This document shows positions 50,470 to 58,827 of a stretch of DNA of 63,946 nucleotides, in pieces. This DNA is from an uncultured Hungatella sp. (GTDB lineage: Bacteria > Bacillota > Clostridia > Lachnospirales > Lachnospiraceae), in contig CAJTOT010000021.1 of NCBI GenBank assembly GCA_910577935.1, forward strand, positions 1 through 63,946, read 5' to 3'. The first letter of the stretch is position 1; each line of letters begins with the position of its first letter. The notes beneath the pieces are model-generated. The model saw only the letters and a program-made list of their open reading frames with translations. It did not search any database and was not told the DNA's origin. The position numbers were made by a program, and so were the translations under genes.

Positions 50470-51830
50470 TGTATATCCTCTTCTTCCGTCTCCGGCTCCT
50501 TTGCGGGGGCGGCTGTCACCTTTACCGTCTGTATCATCTTGTTCTCCACGGTGAGGATTTTGAAAAGATATCCTTTATATTCCACCTCGGAGTCTTCGTC
50601 TTCCTTTGGAATCCGGTCCAGCTTGGAGATGAGAAACCCGTTGACCGTGTCATAGGAATCCGTCTCCTCCTGGGAGAACTCGATGTCAAGCGCCTGGGCC
50701 GCCTCCTCCAGGGGCGTCATGCCATTTAAGATAAACCCATCCTCCTGGACAAGGATAAATTCTTCCTCCGCGTCATACTCATCAAGTATATTGCCCACGA
50801 TCTCCTCCAGGATATCTTCCATGGTTATGATCCCGGCGGTCTGCCCGTATTCGTCCACCACGACCACCATATGGATCTTCCCTGACTGCATCTCCCTGAA
50901 CAGAGTGTCTATATTCCGGGTCTCCGGAATGAAATGGGCCTCCCTCAAAAGACCTGGTATCTGTCCGACAGGCTGATCCTTCCACGCCGGATTCTCCCCG
51001 TAAATCACCGCGTCTTTCATATGTAGGATGCCGATAATATGGTCTGTATCCTTCTCGTACACCGGATAACGGGAATTTTTTCCCTCCCGGAGAATAAACC
51101 CGATAGCCTCTGCCAGAGTCTCGGCGGCACTGATGGACACCACGTTGGTCCTGTGAGTCATAATGTCTTTTGCCGCTTTGTCGTCCAGCTGAAAAATATT
51201 GGTGATCATCTCCGCCTCCCCGGCTTCCAGAACACCTTGTTCATGGCCTTCATTGACCATGGACATAATATCCTCCTCTGTCACATTGTCGTCCGCCGCG
51301 TTCATGTCCATCCCAAAAATCTTAAGCACTGTCCAGGACAGACCTGTCACCAGCCAAATGAACGGCGCCAGGGGAACAAGCATGACGCTGACAAAGGGCA
51401 GAAGCCCGTATCCCCATCTCTCCGGCTCTCTGGCGCCGCACTGTTTGGGAATGATGATTCCAAAAGAAACGGTGCACACCAAAAGCAGCACGCCGATGAG
51501 GGTCAGGCTGACCGCCTTCACCGCCAATCCTCCCAGAAGCTCTGTCTGCCAGATGGCATTTTCCAGCTTCTGACTCCATTGTTTTAAAATAAATGCCCCC
51601 GTGATCATGCCTATAGTGTTGCCCACAATCTGTATGGAGTCTATAAACCGGGAAGGCTGGCCGGCAATCTTTAAAAGTTTCCCGGCTTTCCTGCTGCCCA
51701 GCTCCGCCTCCTTCTCCAGATTGCTCACGTTGATATTGCGTATGGCAGAACCAAATCCGTAAAAAGCGGCCTCCAGCACAACAAAAACCCAAAAAAGCAT
51801 CAAACTGTAAGGCCAATACCCATCGTCCAT
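50466..51830 (-). CDS. CNNM/hemolysin-C family membrane protein with CBS domains
   Basis: The 454-residue protein has an N-terminal DUF21/CNNM membrane domain (about residues 1-190), two CBS domains (MTHRTNVVSISAAETLAEAIGFI and MHMVVVVDEYGQTAGIITMEDILEEIVG) and a C-terminal CorC/HlyC domain. Members take part in Mg2+ or Co2+ homeostasis; the hemolysin label is historical. It lies between mazF and the MATE gene. Confidence 0.9.
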   Translation of the reverse strand: MDDGYWPYSLMLFWVFVVLEAAFYGFGSAIRNINVSNLEKEAELGSRKAGKLLKIAGQPSRFIDSIQIVGNTIGMITGAFILKQWSQKLENAIWQTELLGGLAVKAVSLTLIGVLLLVCTVSFGIIIPKQCGAREPERWGYGLLPFVSVMLVPLAPFIWLVTGLSWTVLKIFGMDMNAADDNVTEEDIMSMVNEGHEQGVLEAGEAEMITNIFQLDDKAAKDIMTHRTNVVSISAAETLAEAIGFILREGKNSRYPVYEKDTDHIIGILHMKDAVIYGENPAWKDQPVGQIPGLLREAHFIPETRNIDTLFREMQSGKIHMVVVVDEYGQTAGIITMEDILEEIVGNILDEYDAEEEFILVQEDGFILNGMTPLEEAAQALDIEFSQEETDSYDTVNGFLISKLDRIPKEDEDSEVEYKGYLFKILTVENKMIQTVKVTAAPAKEPETEEEDIQ

Positions 51831-51906
51831 GAATCCTCTATCTCTCTCCTTCTTTCGTATAATCTGTTAATATATATCACATTCCAGGTGTTTCGTCAAT
51901 GACGGA

Positions 51907-52254
51907 CTATGTAGGCAGTTCCAAGCTGACCATCAGGGCATAGTCCACCTTCTGCTGCAGTTCCTCGTCAATATGGCAGATTCTCTCCTTCAGCCTCTGC
52001 TTGTCGATGGTCCGCAGCTGCTCCAGCAAAATCACCGAATCCTTCACTATGTCACATTTTCTCGCGTCCAGCTCCACATGGGTGGGCAGCTTGGCTTTGT
52101 TCATCTTTGAGGTGATGGCGGCGCAGATCACCGTGGGGCTGTGCCTGTTTCCCACATCATTCTGAATGATGAGAACCGGGCGCACGCCTCCCTGCTCCGA
52201 GCCTACAACCGGTCTTAAATCCGCATAGTAAATATCTCCTCGTTTAATAATCAC
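51907..52254 (-). CDS. ndoA: MazF/NdoA-type mRNA endoribonuclease
   Basis: The 115-residue protein is a close match to Bacillus NdoA: IKRGDIYYADLRPVVGSEQGGVRPVLIIQNDVGN, then CAAITSK, and LLEQLRTIDKQRL, including the catalytic Arg and Thr positions. It cuts single-stranded mRNA at short motifs. GTG 52254 is taken as start because GGAG lies 9 bp upstream and this matches the NdoA N-terminus; a TTG at 52272 is the alternative. It follows alr as in Bacillus, but the 115 bp between them cannot hold the antitoxin gene. Confidence 0.9.
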   Translation of the reverse strand: MIIKRGDIYYADLRPVVGSEQGGVRPVLIIQNDVGNRHSPTVICAAITSKMNKAKLPTHVELDARKCDIVKDSVILLEQLRTIDKQRLKERICHIDEELQQKVDYALMVSLELPT

Positions 52255-52369
52255 GTCTTCACACTCCGTCAATCAAGTTCTCACCTGTAGTATTGACCTG
52301 TTTGCGGCAGCATATTCATGCTTCTTGTGATTATTCTATTCTGCTTCACGGTTGTCTTGTGTCTGTCCT

Positions 52370-53551
52370 CTAGCGGAAATCGTCGTAAGGGTCGTCAAAA
52401 TAGTCTTTCTTCCCCACAATCTCCCCGCCTCTTGTGTAAACCCGCGGAACTCTCTTGCCTATGCCGCAGACAATCTCATAGTGGAACCCGCCGCTCAGAG
52501 CGGCCAGTTCTTCCACCGTGATCTGCTCCCCGCCGTCTCTTCCGATGAGAGTCACCTGGTCATCTTCCTCAGCCTCGGAGATCTCCGTGATGTCCACCAT
52601 CATCTGGTCCATGCACACCCGCCCCAGAATCGGGGCGCTCTTTCCCCTGATCAGAACCCTGCCTTTTCCTGACAGGCTTCTTGGATAACCGTCGCCGTAG
52701 CCCACAGGAACCGTGGCCACCACCATGGGTTTTGACGCCACAAATGTCCCCCCATAACTCACGGCTGTCCCCTCGCTGATGGTTTTTATGTAGGTGACGG
52801 AGCTTTTCAGCTCCATGGCAGGGCGGAGAAGCACCTGCTCTTTTGCCACCTCCCCGGATGGATAGAGGCCGTAGATGGAAATGCCCGCCCTCACCATGCC
52901 GCAGTTGGCTTCTTTCATGTCCACGATCCCTGCACTGTTGGAGACGTGCTTTATGGGGATGTGGATTCCCCGCCTCTCAAGCATTTTTATGAAATCCAGG
53001 TACTCGGCAAGCTGCTTTCTGGCGCAGGTCTTGTCCGTCTCATCTGCCCTTGCGAAGTGGGTAAATATCCCCTCCACCCTGATTCCCTCCATGGCGCAGA
53101 TCTCTGCCGATAAGTCTGCCGACTCCTCACAGACCGTCATTCCGATCCGGCTCATCCCCGTGTCCAGCGCCAGGTGCACGCCGGCGGTCCTTCCGAGAGC
53201 CCTGGCGGTTCTGGCCAGTGACAGCGCCTGGCTCTTTTTAAATACCGCGGAACGGATATCATATCTGATCAGCTCTTCATTGTGTCTTTCGTGGGTGACC
53301 CCAAGAACCAGTATGGGTTTTGTGATCCCGTGCTTTCTCAGATTGACAGCCTCCTCCACCGCCGCCACCGCATACGCCTCCACATAGGGGGCTATGGCCT
53401 TGGCCACGGGAACCGCCCCGTGACCGTAACCGTCTGTCTTCACCACTCCCATCACGGCTGTCCCTTCTGTCAGATTTGCCGCCATAGCTTTCATGTTAGC
53501 TTCTATCGCGTCTAAGTCCACGGACGCGTAGACTCTCGTGTAAGGTCTCAT
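52370..53551 (-). CDS. alr: Alanine racemase
   Basis: The 393-residue PLP enzyme makes D-alanine for peptidoglycan. The PLP lysine is in GVVKTDGYGHG (about residues 35-45), and the C-terminal domain carries the catalytic Tyr region (VSYGGTF) and the substrate-contacting CMDQMMVD. The alpha/beta barrel segment NSAGIVDM is also conserved. The ATG at 53551 follows AGGGAGG, 4 bp after the NnrD/E stop. It is flanked by NnrD/E and MazF. Confidence 0.95.
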   Translation of the reverse strand: MRPYTRVYASVDLDAIEANMKAMAANLTEGTAVMGVVKTDGYGHGAVPVAKAIAPYVEAYAVAAVEEAVNLRKHGITKPILVLGVTHERHNEELIRYDIRSAVFKKSQALSLARTARALGRTAGVHLALDTGMSRIGMTVCEESADLSAEICAMEGIRVEGIFTHFARADETDKTCARKQLAEYLDFIKMLERRGIHIPIKHVSNSAGIVDMKEANCGMVRAGISIYGLYPSGEVAKEQVLLRPAMELKSSVTYIKTISEGTAVSYGGTFVASKPMVVATVPVGYGDGYPRSLSGKGRVLIRGKSAPILGRVCMDQMMVDITEISEAEEDDQVTLIGRDGGEQITVEELAALSGGFHYEIVCGIGKRVPRVYTRGGEIVGKKDYFDDPYDDFR

Positions 53552-53555
53552 TATC

Positions 53556-55289
53556 TTATGCCTCCCTTGTGATCTTGCCCACTTCCTCCGCCAGTTCTCT
53601 TGCCAGCATCTTTGCCGGACCCTGTTCTTCCCTGTACCGGTCTCCCCCCAGGCCGTGAATATACACGGCCATGGCAGCCCCGTCAAAAGGCTCCATCTTC
53701 TGAGCCAGAAGCCCTGCCACGGTTCCCGCCAGCACGTCGCCGGAACCGGCTTTTGCCATGCAGCTGTTGCCGCTGGCGTTCACATAGCACTGTCCCTCTC
53801 TTCCTGTCACCACAGTGGCCGCGTCCTTCAGCACACAGACCACACCGTGGGCGCCGCTGTACTCCCTGGCCGTTCCCGGAATATCCCTCTGAATCTCCTC
53901 TATGCTCTTCCCCGTAAGGCGGGCCATCTCCCCCAGATGGGGAGTGATCACGATATTCTCTGTATAATACTGCTCCAGATACGGATATTTCGCGATGGCA
54001 TTGAGTCCATCCGCGTCCAGGACCATGGGCACGTAGGCGCTTGTGAGGACGGACTGGATCAGCAGCCTGACATAGGGTTCCTGCCCCAGCCCAGGCCCGG
54101 CCACGATCACGTCCGCCCAGGCGCATTCCTGCTCCATCCGCTTCTCCCACCCTTCATGGCACGGCCCCCAGTCCTGCCCGGTCCGGCAGTCACATTCGCC
54201 TTGGCGGCCATATCCGCTCCGGCCGACTGGCCCGTCCTGGCTGCCATATCCGCTCCGGCCGGATGGTCCGTCTGGGCGGTCGCACACTCCGCCCGCGCCG
54301 CCGCTTAATTCTTCCGGTCTGTAGGTGGTGACGATAGCCTCGGGGAGCTGCTGCTGCAAAACCGCCCGGTTCTCCTCCACCGTCATAATCTTCACCAGGC
54401 CCGCTCCCACGCGGTATGCCGCCAGAGCCGCCAGGAAAGCCGCGCCGCTCATCCCCCTGGAACCTGCGATGAGAAGAACTTTCCCGAAGGTTCCCTTGTT
54501 GCTGTAGGCCGGCCGGGCAGGCAGCCCTTTTAAGTCCTCTGCGCCGTAGGTCCACGCCAGCGGGCCCGCCTTGTCATAACTGATCTTCGGAAAACCGATA
54601 TCCTCCACCACCAGCCTTCCGCAGTACTCCTTTCCCGGATACAGCATGCTCCCCATCTTCCCGCACCCGAAGGTCACGGTCACGTCCGCCTTTAAGGCGG
54701 CTCCCATAATCTGTCCCGTCGCGCTGTGAATTCCCGATGGAATATCCACAGCCACCACCTTTGCCCCTGTGGCGCTCATGGCTTTTATAAGATCCCGGTA
54801 TTCTCCTTCCACGTCCCTTGTCAGGCCTACGCCGAATATCCCGTCTATGAGCACGTCCGGACAGGCCGGAACACGCCTGGCCGCGCCGAAGACACATGCC
54901 TCCCTGTCGGTGCATAATTTTTCGCCGGCACAGCCTTCCCGGTATCTGGCGGCAAAATCCTTCCACCGGATTACAGGAACTCCCAGCTTCCCGGCGATCT
55001 CCAGCTGAGCACGGAATTCCCTGGTTCCCCCATCCTCTTTTCCCACGGTGATAATCGTTATCGTGTAACCCTTGAGAGCCAGCATTCTGGCGGCTGCCAC
55101 TCCGTCTGCCCCGTTATTGCCCATCCCGCACACGGACCAGATGACGCCGGTCTGCCCGGCCAGCCTTTCCGCCTCCCTGGCCACCGCCATGGCAGCCCGC
55201 TCCATGAGCACCATGGAGGGAATGCCCACAGTCTCTATGGTGTACCGATCCACAGCCTTCATCTGCTCTCCTGTCGCCAGATATCTCAT
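53556..55289 (-). CDS. nnr: Bifunctional NAD(P)HX epimerase/dehydratase
   Basis: The 577-residue repair enzyme joins NnrE (residues 1-about 215, with VCGMGNNGADG and DIFG/GLTRDV segments) and NnrD (about 260-577, with NKGTFGKVLLIAGSRGMSGAAFLAALAA, ADVIVAGPGLG and KAGSGDVLAGTVAGLLAQ). Together they repair hydrated NAD(P)H. Residues about 330-385, between NnrD strands, carry an extra Gly/Arg/Cys-rich insert with two 12-residue repeats. The start overlaps the AcpS stop as ATGA. It shares an operon with Rex, which also senses NADH. Confidence 0.94.
   Translation of the reverse strand: MRYLATGEQMKAVDRYTIETVGIPSMVLMERAAMAVAREAERLAGQTGVIWSVCGMGNNGADGVAAARMLALKGYTITIITVGKEDGGTREFRAQLEIAGKLGVPVIRWKDFAARYREGCAGEKLCTDREACVFGAARRVPACPDVLIDGIFGVGLTRDVEGEYRDLIKAMSATGAKVVAVDIPSGIHSATGQIMGAALKADVTVTFGCGKMGSMLYPGKEYCGRLVVEDIGFPKISYDKAGPLAWTYGAEDLKGLPARPAYSNKGTFGKVLLIAGSRGMSGAAFLAALAAYRVGAGLVKIMTVEENRAVLQQQLPEAIVTTYRPEELSGGAGGVCDRPDGPSGRSGYGSQDGPVGRSGYGRQGECDCRTGQDWGPCHEGWEKRMEQECAWADVIVAGPGLGQEPYVRLLIQSVLTSAYVPMVLDADGLNAIAKYPYLEQYYTENIVITPHLGEMARLTGKSIEEIQRDIPGTAREYSGAHGVVCVLKDAATVVTGREGQCYVNASGNSCMAKAGSGDVLAGTVAGLLAQKMEPFDGAAMAVYIHGLGGDRYREEQGPAKMLARELAEEVGKITREA
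54201..54272 (-). repeat. 36-bp tandem repeat inside the NnrD/E gene
   Basis: Two 36-bp in-frame units encode DGPSGRSGYGSQ and DGPVGRSGYGRQ (residues 340-363). They share CCGGCCGGAGCGGATATGG-type DNA with few differences. They sit in a loop that is short in other NnrD proteins. Confidence 0.85.
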
Positions 55290-55963
55290 ATGAGTCCCCT
55301 TTCTCTCCAGATATACTCCGTCCTCCCACTGTCTTCTGCGGGCGGATTATCCTCCCTCTTCTTGGCGCCTCCTGCGAACGGACTATCCTCCGTCTTCCTG
55401 CCGCCTCCTGCGGACGGGCGCTCCTCCGTCCTCCCGCTGTCTCCTGCGGACGGACTGTCATCCCTCCTCCCGCTGTCTCCTGCGGACGGACTGTCATCCC
55501 TCCTCCCGCTGTCTTCCGCGGACCTGCCAGCCTCCGTCTCCCCGCTGTCTTCCACAGGCGTACCATCCTCCGCCTTCCCTCCGTCCCCCGCCGACGCTCC
55601 GCTCCGCTTCTCCGCCACCGCGAACGCGGCAGCGAACTCCTTAGTGTTGGTGATGGACACGTGGAAATCTGTAATCTCCAGCTCCCGCGCCCTCTCCCTG
55701 GCGCCTTCGAAAACCCTGACATAGGGCTTTCCCCTCTCATCTCTCAGCACTTCGATATCCCTCGGGCCAAAGCTGGAAAAACCGGTCCCCAGGGACTTCG
55801 CCACCGCTTCCTTGACAGCAAAATTGCCAGCAAGACGTGAAACACTGTTCCCCGCCTGCCGGCACTCATTTTCCGTGTAAATCCGGGACAGAAAAGCCTG
55901 CTTTTCACAGGCTCTCCCCACACGGGCAATCTCAATCAAATCCGTTCCTACTCCTACTATCAT
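55286..55963 (-). CDS. acpS: Holo-ACP synthase with a long repeat-rich C-terminal tail
   Basis: Residues 1-121 are a complete AcpS: VGVGTDLIEI at the start with the metal Asp8, FAVKEAVAKSLGTGF with the second metal Glu, and HVSITNTKEFAAAFAVAE at the end. It transfers 4'-phosphopantetheine from CoA to acyl carrier protein. A normal AcpS stops near 125 residues; here about 100 more follow, largely made of 12-residue Asp/Ser/Gly/Arg repeats. The ATG at 55963 is 2 bp after the Rex stop codon. The stop overlaps the next start. Confidence 0.92.
   Translation of the reverse strand: MIVGVGTDLIEIARVGRACEKQAFLSRIYTENECRQAGNSVSRLAGNFAVKEAVAKSLGTGFSSFGPRDIEVLRDERGKPYVRVFEGARERARELEITDFHVSITNTKEFAAAFAVAEKRSGASAGDGGKAEDGTPVEDSGETEAGRSAEDSGRRDDSPSAGDSGRRDDSPSAGDSGRTEERPSAGGGRKTEDSPFAGGAKKREDNPPAEDSGRTEYIWRERGLI
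55316..55549 (-). repeat. 36-bp minisatellite forming the AcpS tail
   Basis: About six and a half 36-bp units encode repeats such as EDSGRRDDSPSA and GDSGRTEERPSA (residues 139-216). Two adjacent central units are almost identical at DNA level (CAGCGGGAGGAGGGATGACA), showing recent expansion. The frame is open through all units and ends in the AcpS stop. Confidence 0.9.
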
Positions 55964-55965
55964 GG

Positions 55966-56673
55966 CTATGCGTTTCTTTCCGTCTTTCCCTTTTGGGAAG
56001 CCCTCTCTTCTTCTATTTTCTCCATCTGCGCCTTCTGATCCTGCATGCTGCACACCCGATAGGAAAGGCGCATCAGGCTCTCCGACAGATGCACATTCTC
56101 CACCACCACGTCATCCGGAACCACCAGATCCGTATGGGCGAAATTCCAGATGGCCTTGATTCCCGCGGCCACCAGCCGGTCCGCGATCTCCGGGGCTTTG
56201 GTCTTGGGTATGGTCAGGGCTGCGATCTGCACCTGATTGTCCACGATAAACTTCTCCAGCTCCTCCACTCCCAGAATCTCCACTCCCCTTACAACCCGCC
56301 CGATCAGGCGGGGATTGATATCAAACATGCCCTTAATGATAAATCCGCGGCGCTCGAAATTGGCATAATTGGCGATGGCCTGTCCCAAGTTGCCTGCTCC
56401 GATGATGATCAGATTGTGTTGGCGGTCAACTCCCATGATCTTGGCAATTTCCGTGTACAGATACTTTACATTGTACCCGTACCCCTGTTGGCCGAATCCG
56501 CCGAAATTGTTCAAATCCTGGCGGATCTGGGATGCCGTCACATGCATCCTTTGGCTCAGGTCATTGGACGAGATGCGTTCTACGCCTTCCTCCATCAACT
56601 CTCCCAGATGTCTGTAATATCTTGGCAGTCTGGTGATCACTGCTCTCGAGATTGGCTTATATTCCACGCCCAT
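55966..56673 (-). CDS. rex: Redox-sensing repressor Rex
   Basis: The 235-residue regulator has an N-terminal winged helix (ISRAVITRLPRYYRHLGEL, then RISSNDLSQRMHVTASQIRQDLNNFGGFGQQGYGY) and a Rossmann domain binding NADH (NLIIIGAGNLGQAIANY). It senses the NADH/NAD+ ratio and represses fermentation genes. It heads the operon with acpS, nnr and alr. I did not find a convincing Rex operator in the 56674-56800 region. Confidence 0.95.
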   Translation of the reverse strand: MGVEYKPISRAVITRLPRYYRHLGELMEEGVERISSNDLSQRMHVTASQIRQDLNNFGGFGQQGYGYNVKYLYTEIAKIMGVDRQHNLIIIGAGNLGQAIANYANFERRGFIIKGMFDINPRLIGRVVRGVEILGVEELEKFIVDNQVQIAALTIPKTKAPEIADRLVAAGIKAIWNFAHTDLVVPDDVVVENVHLSESLMRLSYRVCSMQDQKAQMEKIEEERASQKGKTERNA

Positions 56674-56809
56674 ATTCCTCTTTTCTATTCTATACTAAAG
56701 AATATTATACCCAGTTGCTATTTTAATGTCAAATAGTTCCCGAGAAAGAACATGTAAAAAACAATCCGAGCAGTCGTTCAGTTCCTCCTGAGTTGTTACG
56801 CGAATCTTG

Positions 56810-56942
56810 GTACTGTTTACATGCGTTCACAGCAACCAGCAAAAATCCATGAAAACCGCCTGGGTTGATGGGATTTTTGCCTGCCCGCCCAAGTTATCAT
56901 ACGGTCATAGCAGCCAGTGCGCAGACCTGCCTGTACAGTAAC
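56810..56942. mobile_element. MITE-like inverted-repeat element, copy 3, with flanking duplication
   Basis: The left end GTACTGTTTACATGC and right end TGTACAGTAAC (56932-56942) match the other copies. CGAATCTTG (56801-56809) and CGAACCTTG (56942-56950), differing at one base, flank it and look like a target duplication. The interior hairpin arms AAAAATCC/GGATTTTT are intact. The 530-bp gap 56674-57204 otherwise holds the promoter at 56982-57010. Confidence 0.75.
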
Positions 56943-56981
56943 GAACCTTGCACCAATCTGATAAAAATTTCCAATCACCTC

Positions 56982-57010
56982 TTGACGGCGCTCTGCTGAC
57001 AAGCTATACT
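56982..57010 (+). promoter_or_regulatory. Promoter of the Uma2 gene
   Basis: TTGACG (56982-56987) and TATACT (57005-57010) are 17 bp apart. The predicted leader of about 190 nt before the ATG at 57205 has a GCTGACAGGATTCAG-type inverted segment but no riboswitch I recognise. Confidence 0.55.
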
Positions 57011-57204
57011 GAAAAGGTCTTCCTGTCATGAATTCTTTGCTGACAGGATTCAGAAAATTCTCGTTTCTCCGATGACATTTCATCACGGTTTCAGAAAAGC
57101 GGAGCGCATGTATGGAGATGGGGCCTATGGGCACAGTCAGATAAAACTGGTAAACGAAAAGCATTAGACATATATGCGCGGACAGAGTATAGGAGGTGTT
57201 CGTC

Positions 57205-57789
57205 ATGCCCGCATATATGGGAGAGGATGAGGTAATCAAAAAAAATATGGCATTAGCCCAGGAAAAAATTTATACCACTGATTATATAGAAAATCTGCCT
57301 GAGAACGTGCGGGCGGAACTGATTGACGGACAGCTCTTTTTTATGGAGGCTCCCACAACTACCCATCAGCGCCTGTTAGGCTTTCTCCACGGCACGGTCT
57401 GGAGTTATATTCGGGAGCACAAGGGCAGCTGCAGAGTCTACCCCGCCCCGCTGGCAGTATACCTGACGAAAGACAACCGCACTTACTTAGAACCCGACAT
57501 CATCGTAGTCTGCAGCCAGGATAAGATGAAGGAAAACGGCTGCCTCGGCGCACCGGATTTCGTGGCAGAGATTGTGTCACCGAGCACTCAAAGCCGGGAT
57601 TACCTGCTGAAGCTCAATAAATATCAAACCGCAGGGGTGCGGGAATACTGGATTCTGGATGCAAAAAAAGCAACGATCCATGTCTATCATTTTGCAGATA
57701 ACACAAAATATACTTATGGTTTTGAGGACAAAGCTCCTCTAAACGTTATCGACGGGCTGGTGGTGGATTTTTCGGAGTTTGAGCTTTAA
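57205..57789 (+). CDS. Uma2-family (DUF820) restriction-endonuclease-like protein
   Basis: The 194-residue PD-(D/E)XK-fold protein shows RAELIDGQLFFMEAPTTTHQRLLGFLHGTVW, then YLEPDIIVVCSQD and GAPDFVAEIVSPSTQSRDYLLKLNKYQTAGVREYWILD, which carry the Asp, Glu and Lys of the nuclease site. Family members are widespread in bacteria with unclear roles and often travel with mobile DNA. The ATG at 57205 is 8 bp after AGGAGG. Confidence 0.9.
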   Translation: MPAYMGEDEVIKKNMALAQEKIYTTDYIENLPENVRAELIDGQLFFMEAPTTTHQRLLGFLHGTVWSYIREHKGSCRVYPAPLAVYLTKDNRTYLEPDIIVVCSQDKMKENGCLGAPDFVAEIVSPSTQSRDYLLKLNKYQTAGVREYWILDAKKATIHVYHFADNTKYTYGFEDKAPLNVIDGLVVDFSEFEL

Positions 57790-57793
57790 GATA

Positions 57794-57839
57794 AGCCATT
57801 GAAAAACAGACAATATCTTCCTGCTTTCAATGGCTTTGT
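57794..57839 (+). terminator. Terminator of the Uma2 gene
   Basis: AGCCATTGAAA (57794-57804) pairs with TTTCAATGGCT (57825-57835), followed by TTGTTT. It is 4 bp after the stop codon. Confidence 0.8.
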
Positions 57840-57909
57840 TTCTAACTTCCCAACTTATGATAAACTCACATGATTTTGTATTTCAAACAATAAGCATAGA
57901 TCCTGTGAC

Positions 57910-58740
57910 TCAGCCGCCCATCCTATAACTCAAGGTGACTGTGATGGTTCCGTCCCCGTTTACCGTGCTGACGCAGGAGGTCACACCCCCCATGTCATCT
58001 GTCCGTATCCGCAGCATCATCTTCACAGCATTCTCCACGTCGTACTGTGCTTCTGCCTCAATGCCCGCGGGCGTGGTGAGCGTCACTGTCTCCTGGGTTC
58101 CTGCATGGATAGTCTCTGCGTACAAATCAGGGCGCACTCCATAGCGGTCAAAGGCTGCCTTCCACTCGGCGCCCCGCTGGCTGCCCACAGCCCAGTACTC
58201 AATGGCTTCTGCCGCTCTTTCAACCACATCATCGCTGTCAGGAATTGCCATGAGCGCCCACACCCAGTTATCCCAGAAATCGGCATAGCGCTGTTCGCGT
58301 GAGATGTCGGTCCATGTTCCGTCTGTCCAGCTTCCAGACACATACTGCCCGTTTCCCTGAACCGCCTGATTCTGTGAACTCTGCTGTCCCTGAGAGTCCT
58401 GAGCCTGCTGCGCCTCTGCCGCCTTCGTCTGCACCTGTCCGTTTACTATCCATGCGCCGTTGGCATCTACCGTGTATCCGTCCGGCGTGATTGCGCCAGT
58501 CAGCAGCCAGCCGCTCTCATCAAAATAGTAGGCTTCTGCTGTCCCATCCTGATTTCCGTCAATCCACTGCCAGCCCATGGCGTAAGACCCGTTATCAAAG
58601 TCATACCACCAGCGGTTCTCATTAGGAGCCGCGCCCCGTCTCCAGGTTCCTGCCATGGCAGTCAAACCTGTTCCCATGGTAAGACATACTGCCAGACCTG
58701 CACATAAAAGTTTCTTTGTGTTTTTACTTCTTGCTCTCAT
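57910..58740 (-). CDS. Secreted protein with choline-type cell-wall-binding repeats
   Basis: The 276-residue protein has a signal peptide (KLLCAGLAVCLTMGTGLTAMAG), then two or three cell-wall-binding repeats (NRWWYDFDNGSYAMGWQWID, then AYYFDESGWLLTG and YTVDANGAWIVNG), a Gln/Ser-rich linker, and a C-terminal domain of about 130 residues that I do not recognise. Repeats of this kind bind choline or other wall sugars. AAAGGAGAGCAGTT precedes the ATG. It lies downstream of a gene with similar repeats and the KAP NTPase. Confidence 0.85.
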   Translation of the reverse strand: MRARSKNTKKLLCAGLAVCLTMGTGLTAMAGTWRRGAAPNENRWWYDFDNGSYAMGWQWIDGNQDGTAEAYYFDESGWLLTGAITPDGYTVDANGAWIVNGQVQTKAAEAQQAQDSQGQQSSQNQAVQGNGQYVSGSWTDGTWTDISREQRYADFWDNWVWALMAIPDSDDVVERAAEAIEYWAVGSQRGAEWKAAFDRYGVRPDLYAETIHAGTQETVTLTTPAGIEAEAQYDVENAVKMMLRIRTDDMGGVTSCVSTVNGDGTITVTLSYRMGG

Positions 58741-58827
58741 AACTGCTCTCCTTTGTTGTACTATGATGATTTATCCTGAACTTGTAAAGTTTAAGGATCC
58801 GTGTATTATGTTTTCTGTGTCAAAGTC

